From the NCBI GenBank assembly GCA_003586115.2, contig QVOM02000126.1:7435925-7499924 (forward strand): a DNA stretch of 64,000 nt, written 5' to 3'. A program made the translations under genes and the position numbers. Origin of the DNA: Salvator merianae (taxonomy: Eukaryota > Chordata > Lepidosauria > Squamata > Teiidae). Below are positions 1 to 11,995 of this stretch, piece by piece (within the stretch, counting starts at the first letter, position 1; each line of letters begins with the position of its first letter). Below the pieces are notes generated by a model. It saw only the letters and a program-made list of their open reading frames with translations, was not told the DNA's origin and did not search any database.

Positions 1-166
1 ATAATTTAGTTATATCATCCCATCAGCGTGCCTTGTTGAGTATTACAAGCACAAAAATAAACAGAAAAGAAAAAGATGATCCTCTGCTCCAGAGACTGTA
101 TAACCTACATTTTGCCAGAAAAGGAGGCAAATGGGAGGGGAGGAAAAGAAGACCATCTGATACTCC

Positions 167-238
167 CCAGATGTTCTGAACTACAACTCCCATCAATGCC
201 ACAATTGTAATGGGAGGGACTGTAGTTTAAAACATCTG
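167..238. repeat. Short foldback repeat, hAT-like MITE type
   Basis: The left arm (167-193) contains CTACAACTCCCAT and the right arm (211-238) carries the diverged inverted form, so the segment folds into an imperfect hairpin. A related copy lies at about 20885-20990. The family name is inference; no target duplication was resolved. Confidence 0.45.
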
Positions 239-700
239 AAAGACATAAGATAGGGGTTCCTTTACATGGTATTTTTCTACTTGAGCATCTTACTGCTAAC
301 CCCACCCAGAAGCAGAAACCTGAAGACAACAGTCCTCCCAGGACCTTGCCCCCACTTGGTAAAGAGCTGTAGACATCCTCTGAACATGGAAATCCAATTT
401 AGCAATCATGACTAACAGCCTTTCATAAAGCTATTTGTTTAATCCTCATTCAAGCCCATGTAAGCATCTATCACCGTGGTTCAGGCTTCCCTACTTTACT
501 CATGAGTAGAACCACAAAGCGGGGGCCTTGCTTGCCTTCTCCACTCCTCGCTGCCGCTATTGCAGACTCTTTTGTGGGTGGGGTGGTCAGTGTCCAATGG
601 CGGGGGTTCATGCAATGTCTTCACTCACGGTGTATGGAGGTTCTCTGCGCATGCTGTTTATAAAATCATATTTCCTTCTGCAGAAACCATACCGATACCC

Positions 701-724
701 TTTTTTTTTTTTTTTTTTTTTTTT
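701..724. repeat. Poly(T) tract
   Basis: A run of 24 T residues followed by GCAGG. It could be the A-tail of a minus-strand retroposon, but no retroposon body is recognisable to its left. It is listed because such runs are assembly- and slippage-prone. Confidence 0.8.
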
Positions 725-1098
725 GCAGGACTTGCACTTGTAGACTTTTAATAATTCTGGGTTTAATTTACTGGCAGAAAAGACAGTCAAGTACACTTAC
801 AGTTTGTCAGTTCCACTCTTAAAATCAAAAGCAATAAGATGTATAATTATTCTGAAGGATCAACAGTTTTAGCCCAAACTTTGTTTTTTAATTAATTAAT
901 TTATTTTAGGAATTTTAATTAAAACATTACAGATTAAGGTGTACAGGTGTACAGATTAAGACATAAAAAGTAATAACAAGAACAAGAATATAAATAAATA
1001 AATAAAGTGCCTATAAGTGATTATTAACTATTAAGCTTATTTTGAAGCTTTGTGACCAATATTCTCCAGACGGAGTGACTTGCTTATGGGTGATTTAT

Positions 1099-1624
1099 GG
1101 ACTCTTTCTGCCCTTACCTGCAGGTGTTCTGGATCAGTGGGTCCAGATTAACCAGCCCACTGATCCAGATTGCAGGAAGTAGTGGGCCAGGTCTGCACTG
1201 ATGGCGCTGATCCAGAACAGCCCAAAGCATGGCCACAAAGCTTGCGTGAGATTCGCAGCCACACCCCCATACCTCCAAAGGCTAGCAACAAAAGTTCTTA
1301 GCCTTTTTTGGGGTGTGTGTGCTTTTCAGCGGTCTGCAGTGTCAAACCACCAAAAGGCGGCCCATGATAGTCCCAAACACAAGAGGCATGCATTTGCATG
1401 CCTCCCATGTACTGGATCAGGCCTGTTGGTCTGCTGGTAGTCCTGATTAATCGTGACTACCAGTGATCCAGATTAAGGGGCTCCTTAATCCAGATCACGC
1501 TCTATCTTGTACAGAGCAGACCAGTGGGGGACATGACCTCATAGATCTGCAATAACAAATCCATGAGGCCTAGAAGTGTACTACACAGACACTTAATCCA
1601 GATTAAGGGTGTGCAGAAAAGCCC
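1099..1624. mobile_element. Non-autonomous TIR element, copy 1
   Basis: It begins GGACTCTTTCTGCCC and ends with the inverted form GGGTGTGCAGAAAAGCCC. The interior has repeated short palindromes around ATCCAGATTAA. A second copy at 50048-50523 is similar along its length, including the segments GCCACA..CCCCCATAC and TTAATCCAGATCAC. There is no transposase. The superfamily is not certain, and the flanks do not give a clean target duplication. Confidence 0.6.
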
Positions 1625-2147
1625 ATTGATAATGATAGAACTACTGCCTGCAACAGAGAGGGTTTCAGGTTTGCTCCGTGGCATCCTCTGGGAAGAAGGT
1701 AACGGCAAGCCACAGCTGTGTCTGCCAAGAAAAATGGGTGGAGGCATCCATATTGTTACCAGAAGTTGACACTATTTGCTGTTAGGCCGTTCAAGTCTGG
1801 AAATGGTTGGTTTGGGTTGGAACTTGTCTGGATTCAACTGTTCCCAGTTTGGCTTGAGAGGGTAGTGGGGAGCTACACCCCCTTCATTTTTTGCCTCTAG
1901 CACTTTGCCTTGTGCCAGTGCAGGGCTAGGAGTGGGGAAGAAAACTTCGCTCCTTTGGGTGGTTTCTGAATCACCAAACCAGTTTGACTGAACTGAGGGT
2001 GGTTTGGTTCATGCAGCCAATCTAGCTGATTTGACACAAAACCAGATTATGCCATTTGTGCATATTCCTCATGTATTGAGAAGCCTTAGGGCTTTATGCC
2101 TTGTCACCTCTGTTCCTTCAGATGCCCTCTTAGAAGAAAAGCAGGTA

Positions 2148-2639
2148 CAGCTATATCTTGGTACTCAGCTGCTTTGAAACTCATCGAATTTGGTACTCGA
2201 CGCATTTTGATGCAAAAATTTTGTCTTGGTACTCATTTGTTTGGTACTCAACGCGCAAGCTGGAACTTGTTGGTGTCGGTTGCCTCGTGACTCGCTACCC
2301 TTTCCAGCTAAAACAAAGGTCACATGTCAGTCATGTGGTAGCTTTATCTTAGGTTCCGTGGCCATTTTGTGTATTTTTGCACTTTTTTTCTCATCACCAG
2401 CTGAAACAAAGGGACACGCATTAGTCATGTAGTAGCTCTTACCCTGTGCACATCATGTAAAGTAATGATACACAAGCCTATCTTTTTATATATTACCTTT
2501 AAAATGTGCATTGTCTTTGGTTTGGGAACACATTACATTGATTTACATTCCTTATGGGAAAAAATATTGTGGTACTCATCGTTTTCGTACTCATTGAGCC
2601 TCCTGGAACCAATTAACAATGAGTACCAAGGTATGACTG
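2148..2639. mobile_element. Pogo/Tigger-like non-autonomous DNA transposon
   Basis: The ends are an inverted pair: CAGCTATATCTTGGTACTC at the left and, at the right, the complement of CAGTCATACCTTGGTACTC. The element is flanked by TA on both sides (2146-2147 and 2640-2641), the target duplication of Tc1/mariner/pogo elements. The TIR resembles the CAGGCATACCTC type of Tigger elements. The 492-bp body has several internal GGTACTC repeats and no transposase frame. Confidence 0.7.
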
Positions 2640-3043
2640 TATGAGCATTTCCCACATCATTTGCAGTGAAAACTCACAGCAGAAGGAACTGTTTATGGTC
2701 CCTGAAATCTCCCACCTGCAGTCTCCTTCTCTCAGTGTGTTCCTGCACTGTTCTATTTAAAGCATGTTCTGGCTAATATTCTTTACATTAAACTTGTCTG
2801 CAATGTGCACTTCAGATTCTTTGTCTTTGCAAAAGACTGTATAGTCTTGATGGGAGTGCTGGGAAAAGCTCCAGAAAGCAAAAGTCCCCTGGTATATAGG
2901 ATGGATCTAGAAAAGAAAACAGGCTAGACCGGAAGGCCTTCTGAAATATTGTTGTGGTCATGCCAGGTTGTCAGAGTAACCTTCAGGCTACCTTGTCAGT
3001 TAGCTAGGGACATTTTCCCTTAGCGATAGATGGTGACCCTCCT

Positions 3044-3735
3044 TTACTGTGCAGAAAAGGGCAACCAGAACCATCAAGGGGCTGAAAAACCTCCCTTATG
3101 AAATCAAGCTGCAATGTCTAGGCTTCGTCAGCCTTGAAAGACGGCATTTAAAAGCGGACCTGGTGGAAGGATATAAAATCATGCAACTATCGTGCAATTA
3201 GAACCAGGGGGCACTCTATGAAGCTGATGGGCAGGAGAGTTGGGACCGACAGAGGGAATTATTTTTTCACCCAGAGGGTCATCAGTCTATGGAATCTTAT
3301 TATCAGAGAGGGTGATGACAGCAACCAGCCTAGATGTCTGTAAGATGGCAGTTTTAATGTGTTTCAAGTGCTGTTTTTATTCAGTTTGTACCCTTCTTTT
3401 TTAATGCTTTGTAAACTGCTTTGAAATCTTTTAAAAATAGAAAAGGAGTATAAAAATGTCTTCAATAAATAAAAATAAACAAAGGGCTGGTCAGATTCAT
3501 GGAGGGCAGAGGTACCAATGGTTGCTAGAATCGATGCCTGCGTACCACCTCCAAGCTGATAAGACAGGCAGGATGCCTCTAAAGGCCATTTGCAGGGAGT
3601 CAAGAGCAGGTGAAGGTTTTGCCCTTGCCTGCTTCTTGAGAATGCCCAGAAGCATTTGGTGGGCCACTGCGTGAGACAGGTTGAACTAGATTGGTGGTGC
3701 CCAATTCAGCAGGGCTTGTCCTACGTTCTTGGGTT
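3044..3735 (+). mobile_element. CR1/L3-type LINE 3' fragment with nested L2-type tail
   Basis: The sequence from GCAGAAAAGGGCAACCAGAACC onward parallels the C-terminal reverse-transcriptase region and 3' end of the copy at 19935-20808. The coding sense is lost to frameshifts. At about 3348-3485 it is interrupted by a piece resembling an L2-type 3' tail (TGTAAACTGCTTTGAAATC followed by TATAAAAATG and AATAAATAAA). The LINE then resumes at CAGATTCATGGAGGGCAGAGG. Confidence 0.7.
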
Positions 3736-3914
3736 CTTATGACTTTGGCTCTTGCTGAGTGATGAATCTGCTTGCTTGTGCAGGATCGATTTCCTAATGA
3801 GCAGATCGTTTCTTTGGAGCAGATTTCCCGTGTTTTAAAGGAGCACTGCTGATGCTGAAAGAGGATCTTTCACAAGTGCTTTTATTTATTTCTCCTGAGC
3901 CAAGGCTTCCTTAT

Positions 3915-4112
3915 AGCAGTGTGGTGTAGCGTTTGGATGGTCCAACAAACCATTAGACATCCCTGTGAGCTCTCTGCATGACCTTGGACTAGTCACTACC
4001 TCTCAGCCTACTTCACAGGAGAATTCCAAGGATAAATTGGACTCAAAGAGACTGGTATGCTGTATCTTGGACTCTTCAGGTAAAAGGTGGGATGTAAATA
4101 CCAGCCCCTGCC
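3915..4112 (+). mobile_element. Degenerate tRNA-derived SINE
   Basis: It has the layout of a common reptile SINE: a GCAGTGTGGTGTAGCG head, a middle with GACCTTGGACTAGTCACTAC and CTCAGCCTACTTCACAGG, and a tail with GGTGGGATGTAAATAC. The head retains only a weak A-box-like motif, and no clear B box remains. Related fragments are at 38571-38700 and 43378-43530. Confidence 0.55.
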
Positions 4113-4315
4113 CAATATTAAAAAAGGCAGAATTGAAGCTGCTGGAGACCCATAGATTTTGTGCTGTGGTCTAGTATCTTTCAAGAGGGCAATCCTCCCA
4201 AAATGTTTAGGTGAATGACATCCCCTTCTATCCCATGCTGCTATTTCCTTCTGAACATACCCTTTGGGAAGATGGGCATAGGGTTGTTTTGTTTTTTAAA
4301 GAATAAATACACACG

Positions 4316-4505
4316 TAAATTTTAATCCACTTTCAGTCCGCTTTCAGAGTGAGTGAAGACATCACCAAAGTGACTTCTCATTTTCTTTCCACTTCTGTCT
4401 AACCCAAAAGTGGATTTTCTGAGTTAGATAATGCCGAAAGGAAATGGTCTGTCACTTGGTTGATGTGTTCTCCCACTCTGAAAGTGGACTCAAGAGTAGA
4501 TGCAT
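4316..4505. repeat. Foldback MITE-like repeat
   Basis: The left part TCCACTTTCAG..CTTTCAGAGTGAG pairs with the right part CTCCCACTCTGAAAGTGGA. It is related to the better preserved copy at 56712-56926, which has the same CCACTTTCAG arms. There is no coding content. Confidence 0.5.
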
Positions 4506-4831
4506 CCTTAATGGACACATCAGCTCAGGGGGTCCACAGGGACATTTAAGTAACAAACACTTCAAAGGGTTCTATTGTGTATCTATAGATCACAATCTCC
4601 ATGATGCCTCACAGCTTGGTCTTTCCTTACAGACCATTCTTTTACCAGCTATTCTCGACACATGGGTAACAAGGATAAGCTGCCCACTGACGTCCCTTAG
4701 CTGTTGAAGGGAACTCATCATTCCATTGACTTGAATTGAGTAGCCAGCCCCACTCCAGAACTCTCTAGTGGCTAATCTGAGCAGTTTTCCACAGGAACCC
4801 AGTTCTTCTAGTGACCGCAGTTCACATATTA

Positions 4832-4950
4832 CCAGTGGCGGCTGCCAGCTTTAAGGGCAAGTGTTCGCGCCCTGCACAAAGCACGCCACGTCTGTTTGCG
4901 GGGCCTCCGGGCCTCCGTACTGTCGCAGCAAGTCGCCTAGGCGACATGTG
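4832..4950. repeat. Half copy of a long foldback element
   Basis: This segment matches one arm of the 61430-61620 foldback: GGCGGCTGCCAGCTTTAAG, GTGTTCG and GCCTCCGGGCCTCCGTACTGTC in the same order. The second arm is missing, replaced by unrelated sequence after a small GTCGCCTAGGCGAC palindrome. Confidence 0.55.
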
Positions 4951-5837
4951 ATAAAACAAACAATAAAACATCTTTAAAAATAGAATCCATCCAAACTCCC
5001 TCCCACTCACCCTGGCAGGACGAGATTCAGAGGAACTAAGAATCAAAGGCCCTGAAGAGGTATGTTTTAACCAGGCACAAATAATATATAAAGTTTGCAC
5101 TTGGTCTACTTCCACTGGGAGGCTATTCAAAGCTGGGGGCCACCATAGAGAAGGCCCTCTCACGTGCCACACTCCCTTGCATCTCCGGGAGTAGTGGAGC
5201 TATAAGAAGGCTCTCATTTTGTGATCTTAAAGCATGGGGAGGTCTATATTGGAAAAGGTGCTCTTTCAGATACTCAGGCCCAAGCCAGAATGCTCTAGGT
5301 CTGTACAGTGTCCTCATCCACGAGCCAAGAACTGTGTTGCTGGGTGAATTTGGAGGAATGCCGGAACAGTAGTTGTCATTTGTATGATGAATATTTCATT
5401 AAAAATGGAAATCTTCTAAATAAATAAACAGAAACATCATGTGTCAGAGAAGGGTTTAGCCTAGTTTGCTCCTTGACGCATTCATTTTACAGAGTATTCA
5501 GTCGTTTGGTTAGCCTGAAGTAGTTATAGCCTAAGAAAAGCTTTGGTGTCTATGTCCACTTAGGCTGTGATCAGACATAACAAAGGGGGTACCTCAGAGG
5601 CACCTCAGAGAGACAGTGTGTGGCCCTCGTGTTGCCAACCTTCTCTAACCCACCTTTTCCAGCATAGAATGTTCATGAGAGGGGGGAGGGGCAGACTGGG
5701 GTCTGGATAATCCCACCTGGAAGTCTTCAGTGAGATGCTTTTTTTCCCCCCTGTGGCTGATCACAGTCTTCGTATCACAACTATATGTTCAAGAACAGAT
5801 CATTTAAAAATAACCAAAAAAAAACCAAGGGTGATTG

Positions 5838-5900
5838 TGGCCCTATCTGCACTGGGTCTCATTCCAGATTATATCCTGGTATAAGAACCTGCTGTTTCCC
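5838..5900. repeat. Half copy of the CCTTTCTGCAC foldback family
   Basis: CTATCTGCACTGGGTCTCATT and CCAGATTATATCCTGG match one arm of the foldback at 48287-48462. Only one arm is present here. Confidence 0.5.
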
Positions 5901-6239
5901 TTTCATATTATGTCTTTCAACAAACAAGGTGTACAGTTCTCTCTTTCCAGCCCCATTCCATTTGATACTGTTCTCTTTCAATAAAGTTCAAAATGAAATG
6001 CCAAATGCATTTGTTTTCAAGCTAGGAAAAGCAAGTGTCTGCCGGTTCAGCTAACACTGTTCCACATAATTCTGAACAGCTATACCCATGCCACAGAGTG
6101 CTCTACTGTACCTTTTCCAGCCCCAGGGCCAAGGTAAGGTCCTTACCTGGGCATACCTGCTCCTCTTTGAGGTCTTCAACCTTGTCTAGGACTGATGGGG
6201 TGGGGCCAGATGTTGCTACACCATGAGATGACATCATCA

Positions 6240-6488
6240 TAAGAACGTAAGAGGAGTCCTGCTGGATCAGGCCACGGCCCATCTAGTTCAGCATCCCATC
6301 TCACACAGTGACCCACCAATTGCTTCCAGGCATCTCAAGCAGAAGGCAAAGGCAAAACTTTCACCTGCTCTCAACTCCCTGCAAATGGCCTTTAGAGGTA
6401 TCCTGCCTGTCCTTCCAACCTGAAGGCAGTACCTAGGCATCAATAGTAGCCAGTAATACATCTGTCCTCTATGAATTTACCTAACCCC
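6240..6488 (-). mobile_element. L3/CR1-type LINE 3' fragment (minus), copy 1
   Basis: The segment AAGAACGTAAGAGGAG..CTGCTGGATCAGGCC..CAGCATCCCATCTCACACAGTG is the complement of the 3' end of the LINE whose plus-strand copy ends at 20808. It lies head to tail with the next copy at 6491, so the two may represent a duplication or two insertions into the same hotspot. Confidence 0.7.
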
Positions 6489-6490
6489 CT

Positions 6491-6800
6491 TAGAACATAA
6501 GAGGAGCCCAGCTGGATGAGGCCATGGCCCATCTAGTCCAGCTTCCCATCTCACACAGTTACCCACCAATTGCTTCTGAGCATCTCAAGCAAAAGGCAGA
6601 GACCAGACCTTCACCTGCTTTTGACTGCCTACAAATGCCCTTGAGAAGCATTCCTCCTGTCCCTCCAACCTGGAGGTGATACCTAGGTGTCCATTCTAGT
6701 AGCCATTGATACACTTGTCCTCCATGAATTTGTCTAACCTTTCTTAAAGCTACCCAGGCTGGTTGCGGTCACCAGCTCCACTCCATTCAAGTCAGTGGAT
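6491..6800 (-). mobile_element. L3/CR1-type LINE 3' fragment (minus), copy 2
   Basis: It starts with TTAGAACATAAGAGGAGCCC and extends further into the LINE than copy 1, up to the segment resembling AAAGCTACCCAGGCTGGTTGC. The two copies are diverged from each other, so any duplication is old. Confidence 0.7.
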
Positions 6801-7131
6801 AGAAAGGATCCACTAGGATTCTGGTTACCCAGTTATTTGGCTTGTGTCATTAGACAGACATGTTTGGATCCTGTGCTAGGAGAACTGAACATGGAGAGAT
6901 CCAGTCCACTAACCACATATAAGTAATTGGAATACCTTGTGTTAACCAAGTAAGTGTGACTTACCCCATTGTTATATGCCATGGTTAACCATATGTCCAA
7001 GATGTGGACTCTTGGAGGTCTTGTCGTTATAACTTGGAAACTAGAAGACACTCAAAGAAAGCAAGTTAACCAAAGGAAGCTGCATTTTGCTGACAGCATA
7101 TAAGCATAATATATTGTGCAAAACTGCATTG

Positions 7132-7413
7132 TAGGGATGTGCATGAATCACAATAGCAAAAAACCACTTTTTGCATTTGTTTTTGCAGTTTTCACAGTGT
7201 TTTTCTCCTTGAAAATGCCCTTTTTCTGAAGAAAAGCATAGCGAAAGCACGAATATTCTCTTGAATACTTTATTTTCACGAAGGGAGTGATTGGTTCGTT
7301 TCGGTTGAATCCTGGAAATGTGAAAAACTACATTTTTGATTCGATGCAAATATCCATGAATGCAAAACATTACATCAAATTTGCGAATGCGAAAGTGCTT
7401 TTGCACATCTCTA
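7132..7413. mobile_element. hAT-type MITE with 8-bp target duplication
   Basis: The terminal inverted repeats are TAGGGATGTGCA at the left and, at the right, TGCACATCTCTA (complement TAGAGATGTGCA). The flanks are CTGCATTG (7124-7131) and CTGCACTG (7414-7421), an 8-bp duplication with one mismatch, as produced by hAT transposases. The interior is AT-rich with repeated TTTTTGCA and TTCGCAAA-type motifs. A 136-residue frame on the minus strand crosses it and has no coding character. A second member with its own 8-bp duplication is at 29341-29693. Confidence 0.8.
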
Positions 7414-8009
7414 CTGCACTGTATGAAAGCTGGCTGAAACACTGAAATCATAACTACTGCTCACTTTTACCTTCATTCATGTATTTCTCTTTATATCATT
7501 TTAAAACTAAAATGACCATCCTCCCTGTTTCCCCCCAAATGCTGAAGAGGACAAACATTATTCTCTTCCTTTTCATTTCATTTTGTAATGATGCCATTAA
7601 CAATAGTGGCAGTTTTATTTTCTGTTGCCAAGGAACACCTTGCCTTTTTCAAGGTTGCTACAGATCTGGCTGACAATTCCACTGACTTGGCCACCATGAT
7701 CTCAGGGTTTCTTTTCATCCCAGGTAGCTCAGGCACTCTCAGTGGGTGCCTTAATTGCCTTAACTGATTTTGTGTAATCAGTAAATCTGTCTGCTTCTAC
7801 CTGGATGAAAGCAGCAAATTTGACTGCTTCTATTCTCCTCTATAGCAGGGATGTGCCAAGATGAAGATGAACAACAGTTCAAAGCCAAGGACCATTCGGT
7901 GCATTCCCTAACAGTCCTAAAGAAATGCCTTCTCCCATATAGCCCTGCCTCTGCCCTAAAATCTGCCACCGACTACCTTTTGGTAGTGCCACCCTCTTCA
8001 GCAGTTTAG

Positions 8010-8284
8010 GAAGTGGGAACCTGTGGGAGGGCCTTCTCAGTCGTAGCCCCCAAGCTATTGAACAGCCTCCTCTTCGCATCAGGCATTCTCTTTATATCTC
8101 TTTAGATGACTGGTGAAGATGCACCTTGAGAGAACAATATCCCTTTCCATGTAGGAACTGTCACTGTTTCAATTAATCTATTTTATCTGCTTTTATAGAG
8201 ATTTTCTTGTGACCCACCCTGAGACCTTTGGGTATAGGGTGGGATAGACATATAAATAAATAAATAAATAAATAAATAAACAAA
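8010..8284 (+). mobile_element. L2-type LINE 3' end
   Basis: GGAGGGCCTTCTCAGTCGTAG, the CTGGTGAAGATGCACC segment, CACCCTGAGACCTTTGGGTA and the terminal AGGGTGGGATAGACATATAAATAAATAAA follow the layout of L2-type LINE 3' ends. The (AAAT)n tail at 8248-8284 is the simple-repeat terminus. A sister fragment is at 21870-22078. Confidence 0.65.
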
Positions 8285-8439
8285 GTATTTTGCTGTTGTT
8301 CTAAGACTTCCGGATTGATCCACATCACTGGTTTAGACAAAACGTGCTGACAGATGAGAAAACATCACTGGCAAAGTCAGGGCTCCTTTCCTAGTCAGAT
8401 ATTTTAGGAAGCATGACTGCATTTGCACACAGTAAAAAG

Positions 8440-8640
8440 AGAAAACCAACCAACTTCTGAGATGGCTCAGAGACGGCTTTGAGATGGTTCGCATGTGGGA
8501 TTGTTCATGCACCATTCTCCGCCTCCACCCCTTGTGAACATTCTAGAACACGGGGGTGGGGGGGGCACACACTGCTGCCTTGAAGGTACTTCTGAGCTGT
8601 TTGCTGCTGTGTGTAAATACAACCATAGTCATAAGCGAAG
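8440..8640. repeat. Unclassified dispersed repeat (related to 62270-62475)
   Basis: It shares with 62270-62475 a run of features: CATTCTAGA, a stretch with GCACACACTGCTGCCTTGAAG versus CCACACACTACCATCTTTAAG, then TACTTCTGAGCTGTTTG. The ends are unclear and no TIR was resolved. Confidence 0.35.
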
Positions 8641-11542
8641 TTCAAAATATACTCTTGCCAACATTTCCTAAATCAAATTAATTTGGAATTTTCTCCATGG
8701 ACAAATTTATTCAGGGAAGTCTAACAACTTTCAGTCATGCATTATTAGCACTTCTGTTTGCTGGTAGGTTGTAAATGCTTGCCTGAGTGGGGAGAATGAA
8801 ATAACAAGTTAGGAGCCGTCTGCGCCTTAGAGATACACATGAAGTTTGGCCCCCTCATTAGATCCTATGGATTGCTGACTCCCTTATTGATGGAAGCCCA
8901 TCAAAAATAAAAGAAATGTTGAAGGTTGGTTTTTTTTTTTAATGTCAGCAAATGTTTCTTGCCAGGCATAGATGACACTCAAAACAGGTATCAGGTAGTC
9001 CTTGTCTGAAACAACTTGAGAACCTAAACCAAATGCTGAACCAGTTCAGCTATCCCAAGTCAGTTTGGTAAAGGACAACTGCAATCCACTTTTAGCACCA
9101 TCTATTTATTATATTTATTTATTATTTGCATTTTTATCCTGCCCTATACTCAAAGGTCCCAGGGCAGGTTGCAACATTAAAAACCTAAATCAAATGTCAT
9201 CAATAAACATTTACCAGGGCTTTCTTTTTCAAACCCTCAGGGTTAGTTTCATTTTTGCTTGGCTTCCATTGCTAAGGGAATCCAGCTGACCCATGGAACT
9301 CAAGGAGGGGAACAGACCCGCTGCAACTCCTGATTTCCATAAAATAAACCTCTTTGAAATTACCTTACAGTGTGAGCACTTCATATGAGGCAACATGCAG
9401 TGAGGGTTGAGCCTGTTCCAAGCAACTGCTTAAGTAGCCTCTTCTCAATCCACTTTAAAGTAGTCTGAAATAGCATATTGTAAAAGGAATTTTAGGAGTC
9501 AGCTTGAGCGGCCAGTCAATCCATAACATTTATTTTTGGAGGGGAAAGTACTCATTAATCAATATAAAGATGCTGAGTAGATTCTCTACTATCTTTTTTG
9601 CCTTCTGCACCTTCCCTGATTGGTTAGAGAATTTATGGAGCCTACCTGTTCTCCGAAGGAGCAAACAGAGAAGTGTTAGAAAGGAACTGGTGAGTTCTCC
9701 ATGTTTAGACTGGTAAAAACCTGACTCGTGCTGAAGAATAGCTTCAGCTTTCAGCTTTCTTTAGCTCAGTTAAATTGCATCCAGTGAAGACTCCTCAATC
9801 CTGAACTGCAGACACCCTCCTTGACCCCAAGAGTAAGCAAAATACAAGCCTCGTTTCTCTTCCCCAAAGTTTGGCACTGGAACAGTGGCAGTGGCAGTGG
9901 CAAGCAAAGGAGGAGGAATGGTAGCTAAACAGAAGTAGTGTATTGGCTCTTAATTCCCTCCCTCCTTCCTCTTAGTCTCCTGAATTTTGGCAGAGGTGGT
10001 GGGTAGGAGGACTGGGGCTGTTCTCCATCCCCTCCCAGTAGGTGGGAGTGCAGTCACTGCTTGGAAATTGCACGCAGGTAGAAGAGGTGCTGCTGACCCA
10101 TCCAGTCTATCTTGGAGTAGGGTTGCTCCATAAATGAGTAATTTCCATCCACAGAGCAGTCCTGCAGTGCTGCAGACATAGGCCTGTGCACCAGCATGTG
10201 CTCTGAGATCACTTGTTTGCAAGGATCATTCTCAAAGCTCCCTGTTAACATGATTTTTGAGCGGCTTTGGCAGGTCACATGCCCTGATACAATCCTATCC
10301 TCCCTGTTCACCATGCAGACTGGTGGCAAGGAGGCTTTGCTGACCTGTGTGCGCTGCCCCTCTCTTTTACACTACCTACAGAGGGGGTCAGGAAGGACCT
10401 AGCATGTTTCCCATGAGTGTTCAAGGGAGGGGGCTGGATACATGCAGATCCCATCTCCTTAAATTTTGAAGATTGATGAAAAACTCAGTATTTTCATAGG
10501 GCCAGGCACAGAAGCAGGCAGCAGGTTAATTAAGGTGAATCATCCGGCAGGGATGATTCTGCTTTACTGTATGACCCTTGCCTGCAGCCTTGAGTCACAC
10601 TGTTTGTATTCAGCCCGACTAAAGAAGGTTTGGTTTGAATGCATATAGTCCATCCCTTCTCCCAAAGCCGTGTGCCTTTCCTTTTTGTCTAGATGCAGTT
10701 CTAGAGCACGTGACAATATCAGAACCCCAAAATTTGTCAAGGGGTTCTTCAAGCAGAGAAATTGCTTGTGGCCGGTAGAAGTCCTGCAATCTTAGCATGA
10801 GATGTGGGTTGCCTAGAGGCACATAAAAGCTATTTATTATTCATTCATTCAGTTGGTTTGCAATACCAGCTCTGTTTCACCTTTCTTATCTCCTGTGCAA
10901 ATCCCTCCCTGCTGCTTATTTCAAATGCTTATCAGATCTTCACAGACGTGCTTGAATTCTCAACCACCTCTTTCTTTTTCTTCAGGCAGACGCATACGCA
11001 GGGAGATTTTTTTGCCTCAAAGACTGAAAGGCATCTTCAAAAGAAGATGACAATAGTGATGATGTGATGGACCTGGGAGCACCTTTGATTTTTAGTGGGC
11101 TGCTGTTTCTGAGCTGGGGGGGGGGAGGAGGAGGCTTGTGGTTCATTTATATGATTGGAGATTATTTCTATAATAAGGGCCCGGTCACACCACAAAAGGT
11201 TAGTTCCTGTTAGGGCACAATGGAGTGTGAGCCTGTTTTTGGATAGATCACCCGTGTGTAATGTAAGGCTCACTCAGTTCATCTTCCTTTGTCCACACTT
11301 TTCAGTCTCTCTGGCTTCAATCTGGTGACAGGGTACCTTTCTCCTCTCCTCTCCTCCCCTTCTTATCCTCCCTGTACCCTCTCTGATTGGATGCACTCCC
11401 ATAAATCAAATCAAATCTCTCTCTGTCACTGTGTTCCCCATCCGCTAGCTATCCTTGTTGGCGGAACTAATAAGATGAGCGTTTCCAGTGCCAGAGCGTC
11501 TCCTTTCCCCTTTCTCCTTGCTGTGTACTGGCATAGTAAAAA

Positions 11543-11838
11543 GCAAAGAAGAAGAAGAATTTGGTTTTTATACCCCGCTTTTCTCGGCCGAAGCTGACTC
11601 AAAGCGGCTTACAAGGTTATTTTTCGCCCAAAGGCTTACATCTGTCTATCTTCCGCATCACACAATGTGATGCTCCCTATTTATCTACTTGCAATTACTT
11701 GCTTTCGAACAGCTAGGTTGGCTGGAGCTAGGGGCCAGTAGAGGGCGCTCATCCCTCTACACGGCAGACAGGGGCCTCAAACTCCGATCCTCCTATTGAA
11801 AGATCAAGTGCCTTAGCCTTCTGCACCACCATGCCTTT
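11543..11838 (-). mobile_element. tRNA-headed SINE with (TTC)n tail, copy a
   Basis: On the minus strand it begins with GGTGGTGCAGAAGGCTAAGG (A-box-like) and a GGAGTTTGAGGCC B-box-like segment. It continues through a body with AGCAAGTAATTGCAAGTAG and the palindrome CATCACATTGTGTGATG, then a TTGAGTCAGCTTCGGCCGAG and GGGGTATAAAAACC tail ending in (TTC)n. Other copies in this window are at 17138, 30375, 55262 and 57602. Pol III transcription and LINE-dependent retroposition are inferred from the tRNA-like head and simple tail. Confidence 0.8.
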
Positions 11839-11859
11839 TAAGGTGGCTTAAAAGCAGCT

Positions 11860-11995
11860 TAGAGTGGTAGCATCTACATGCTAATGCTTTAACCCACATT
11901 AAAGTCCAGAAAATGCACTTCCAGGGTGCATTCTCTTTCCTTTAATGCGAATTAGAGGTAGGATGGCATACTAGCATCCACATGCTACCACTGCG
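11860..11995. repeat. Short TIR repeat, copy 1 (pair with 17650-17795)
   Basis: The left arm GAGTGGTAGCATCTACATGCTA pairs with the right arm TAGCATCCACATGCTACCACT. The centre TTAACCCACATTAAAG..TTTAATGCGAATTAGAG is a second inverted pair. The copy at about 17650-17795 has the same layout. Confidence 0.6.
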
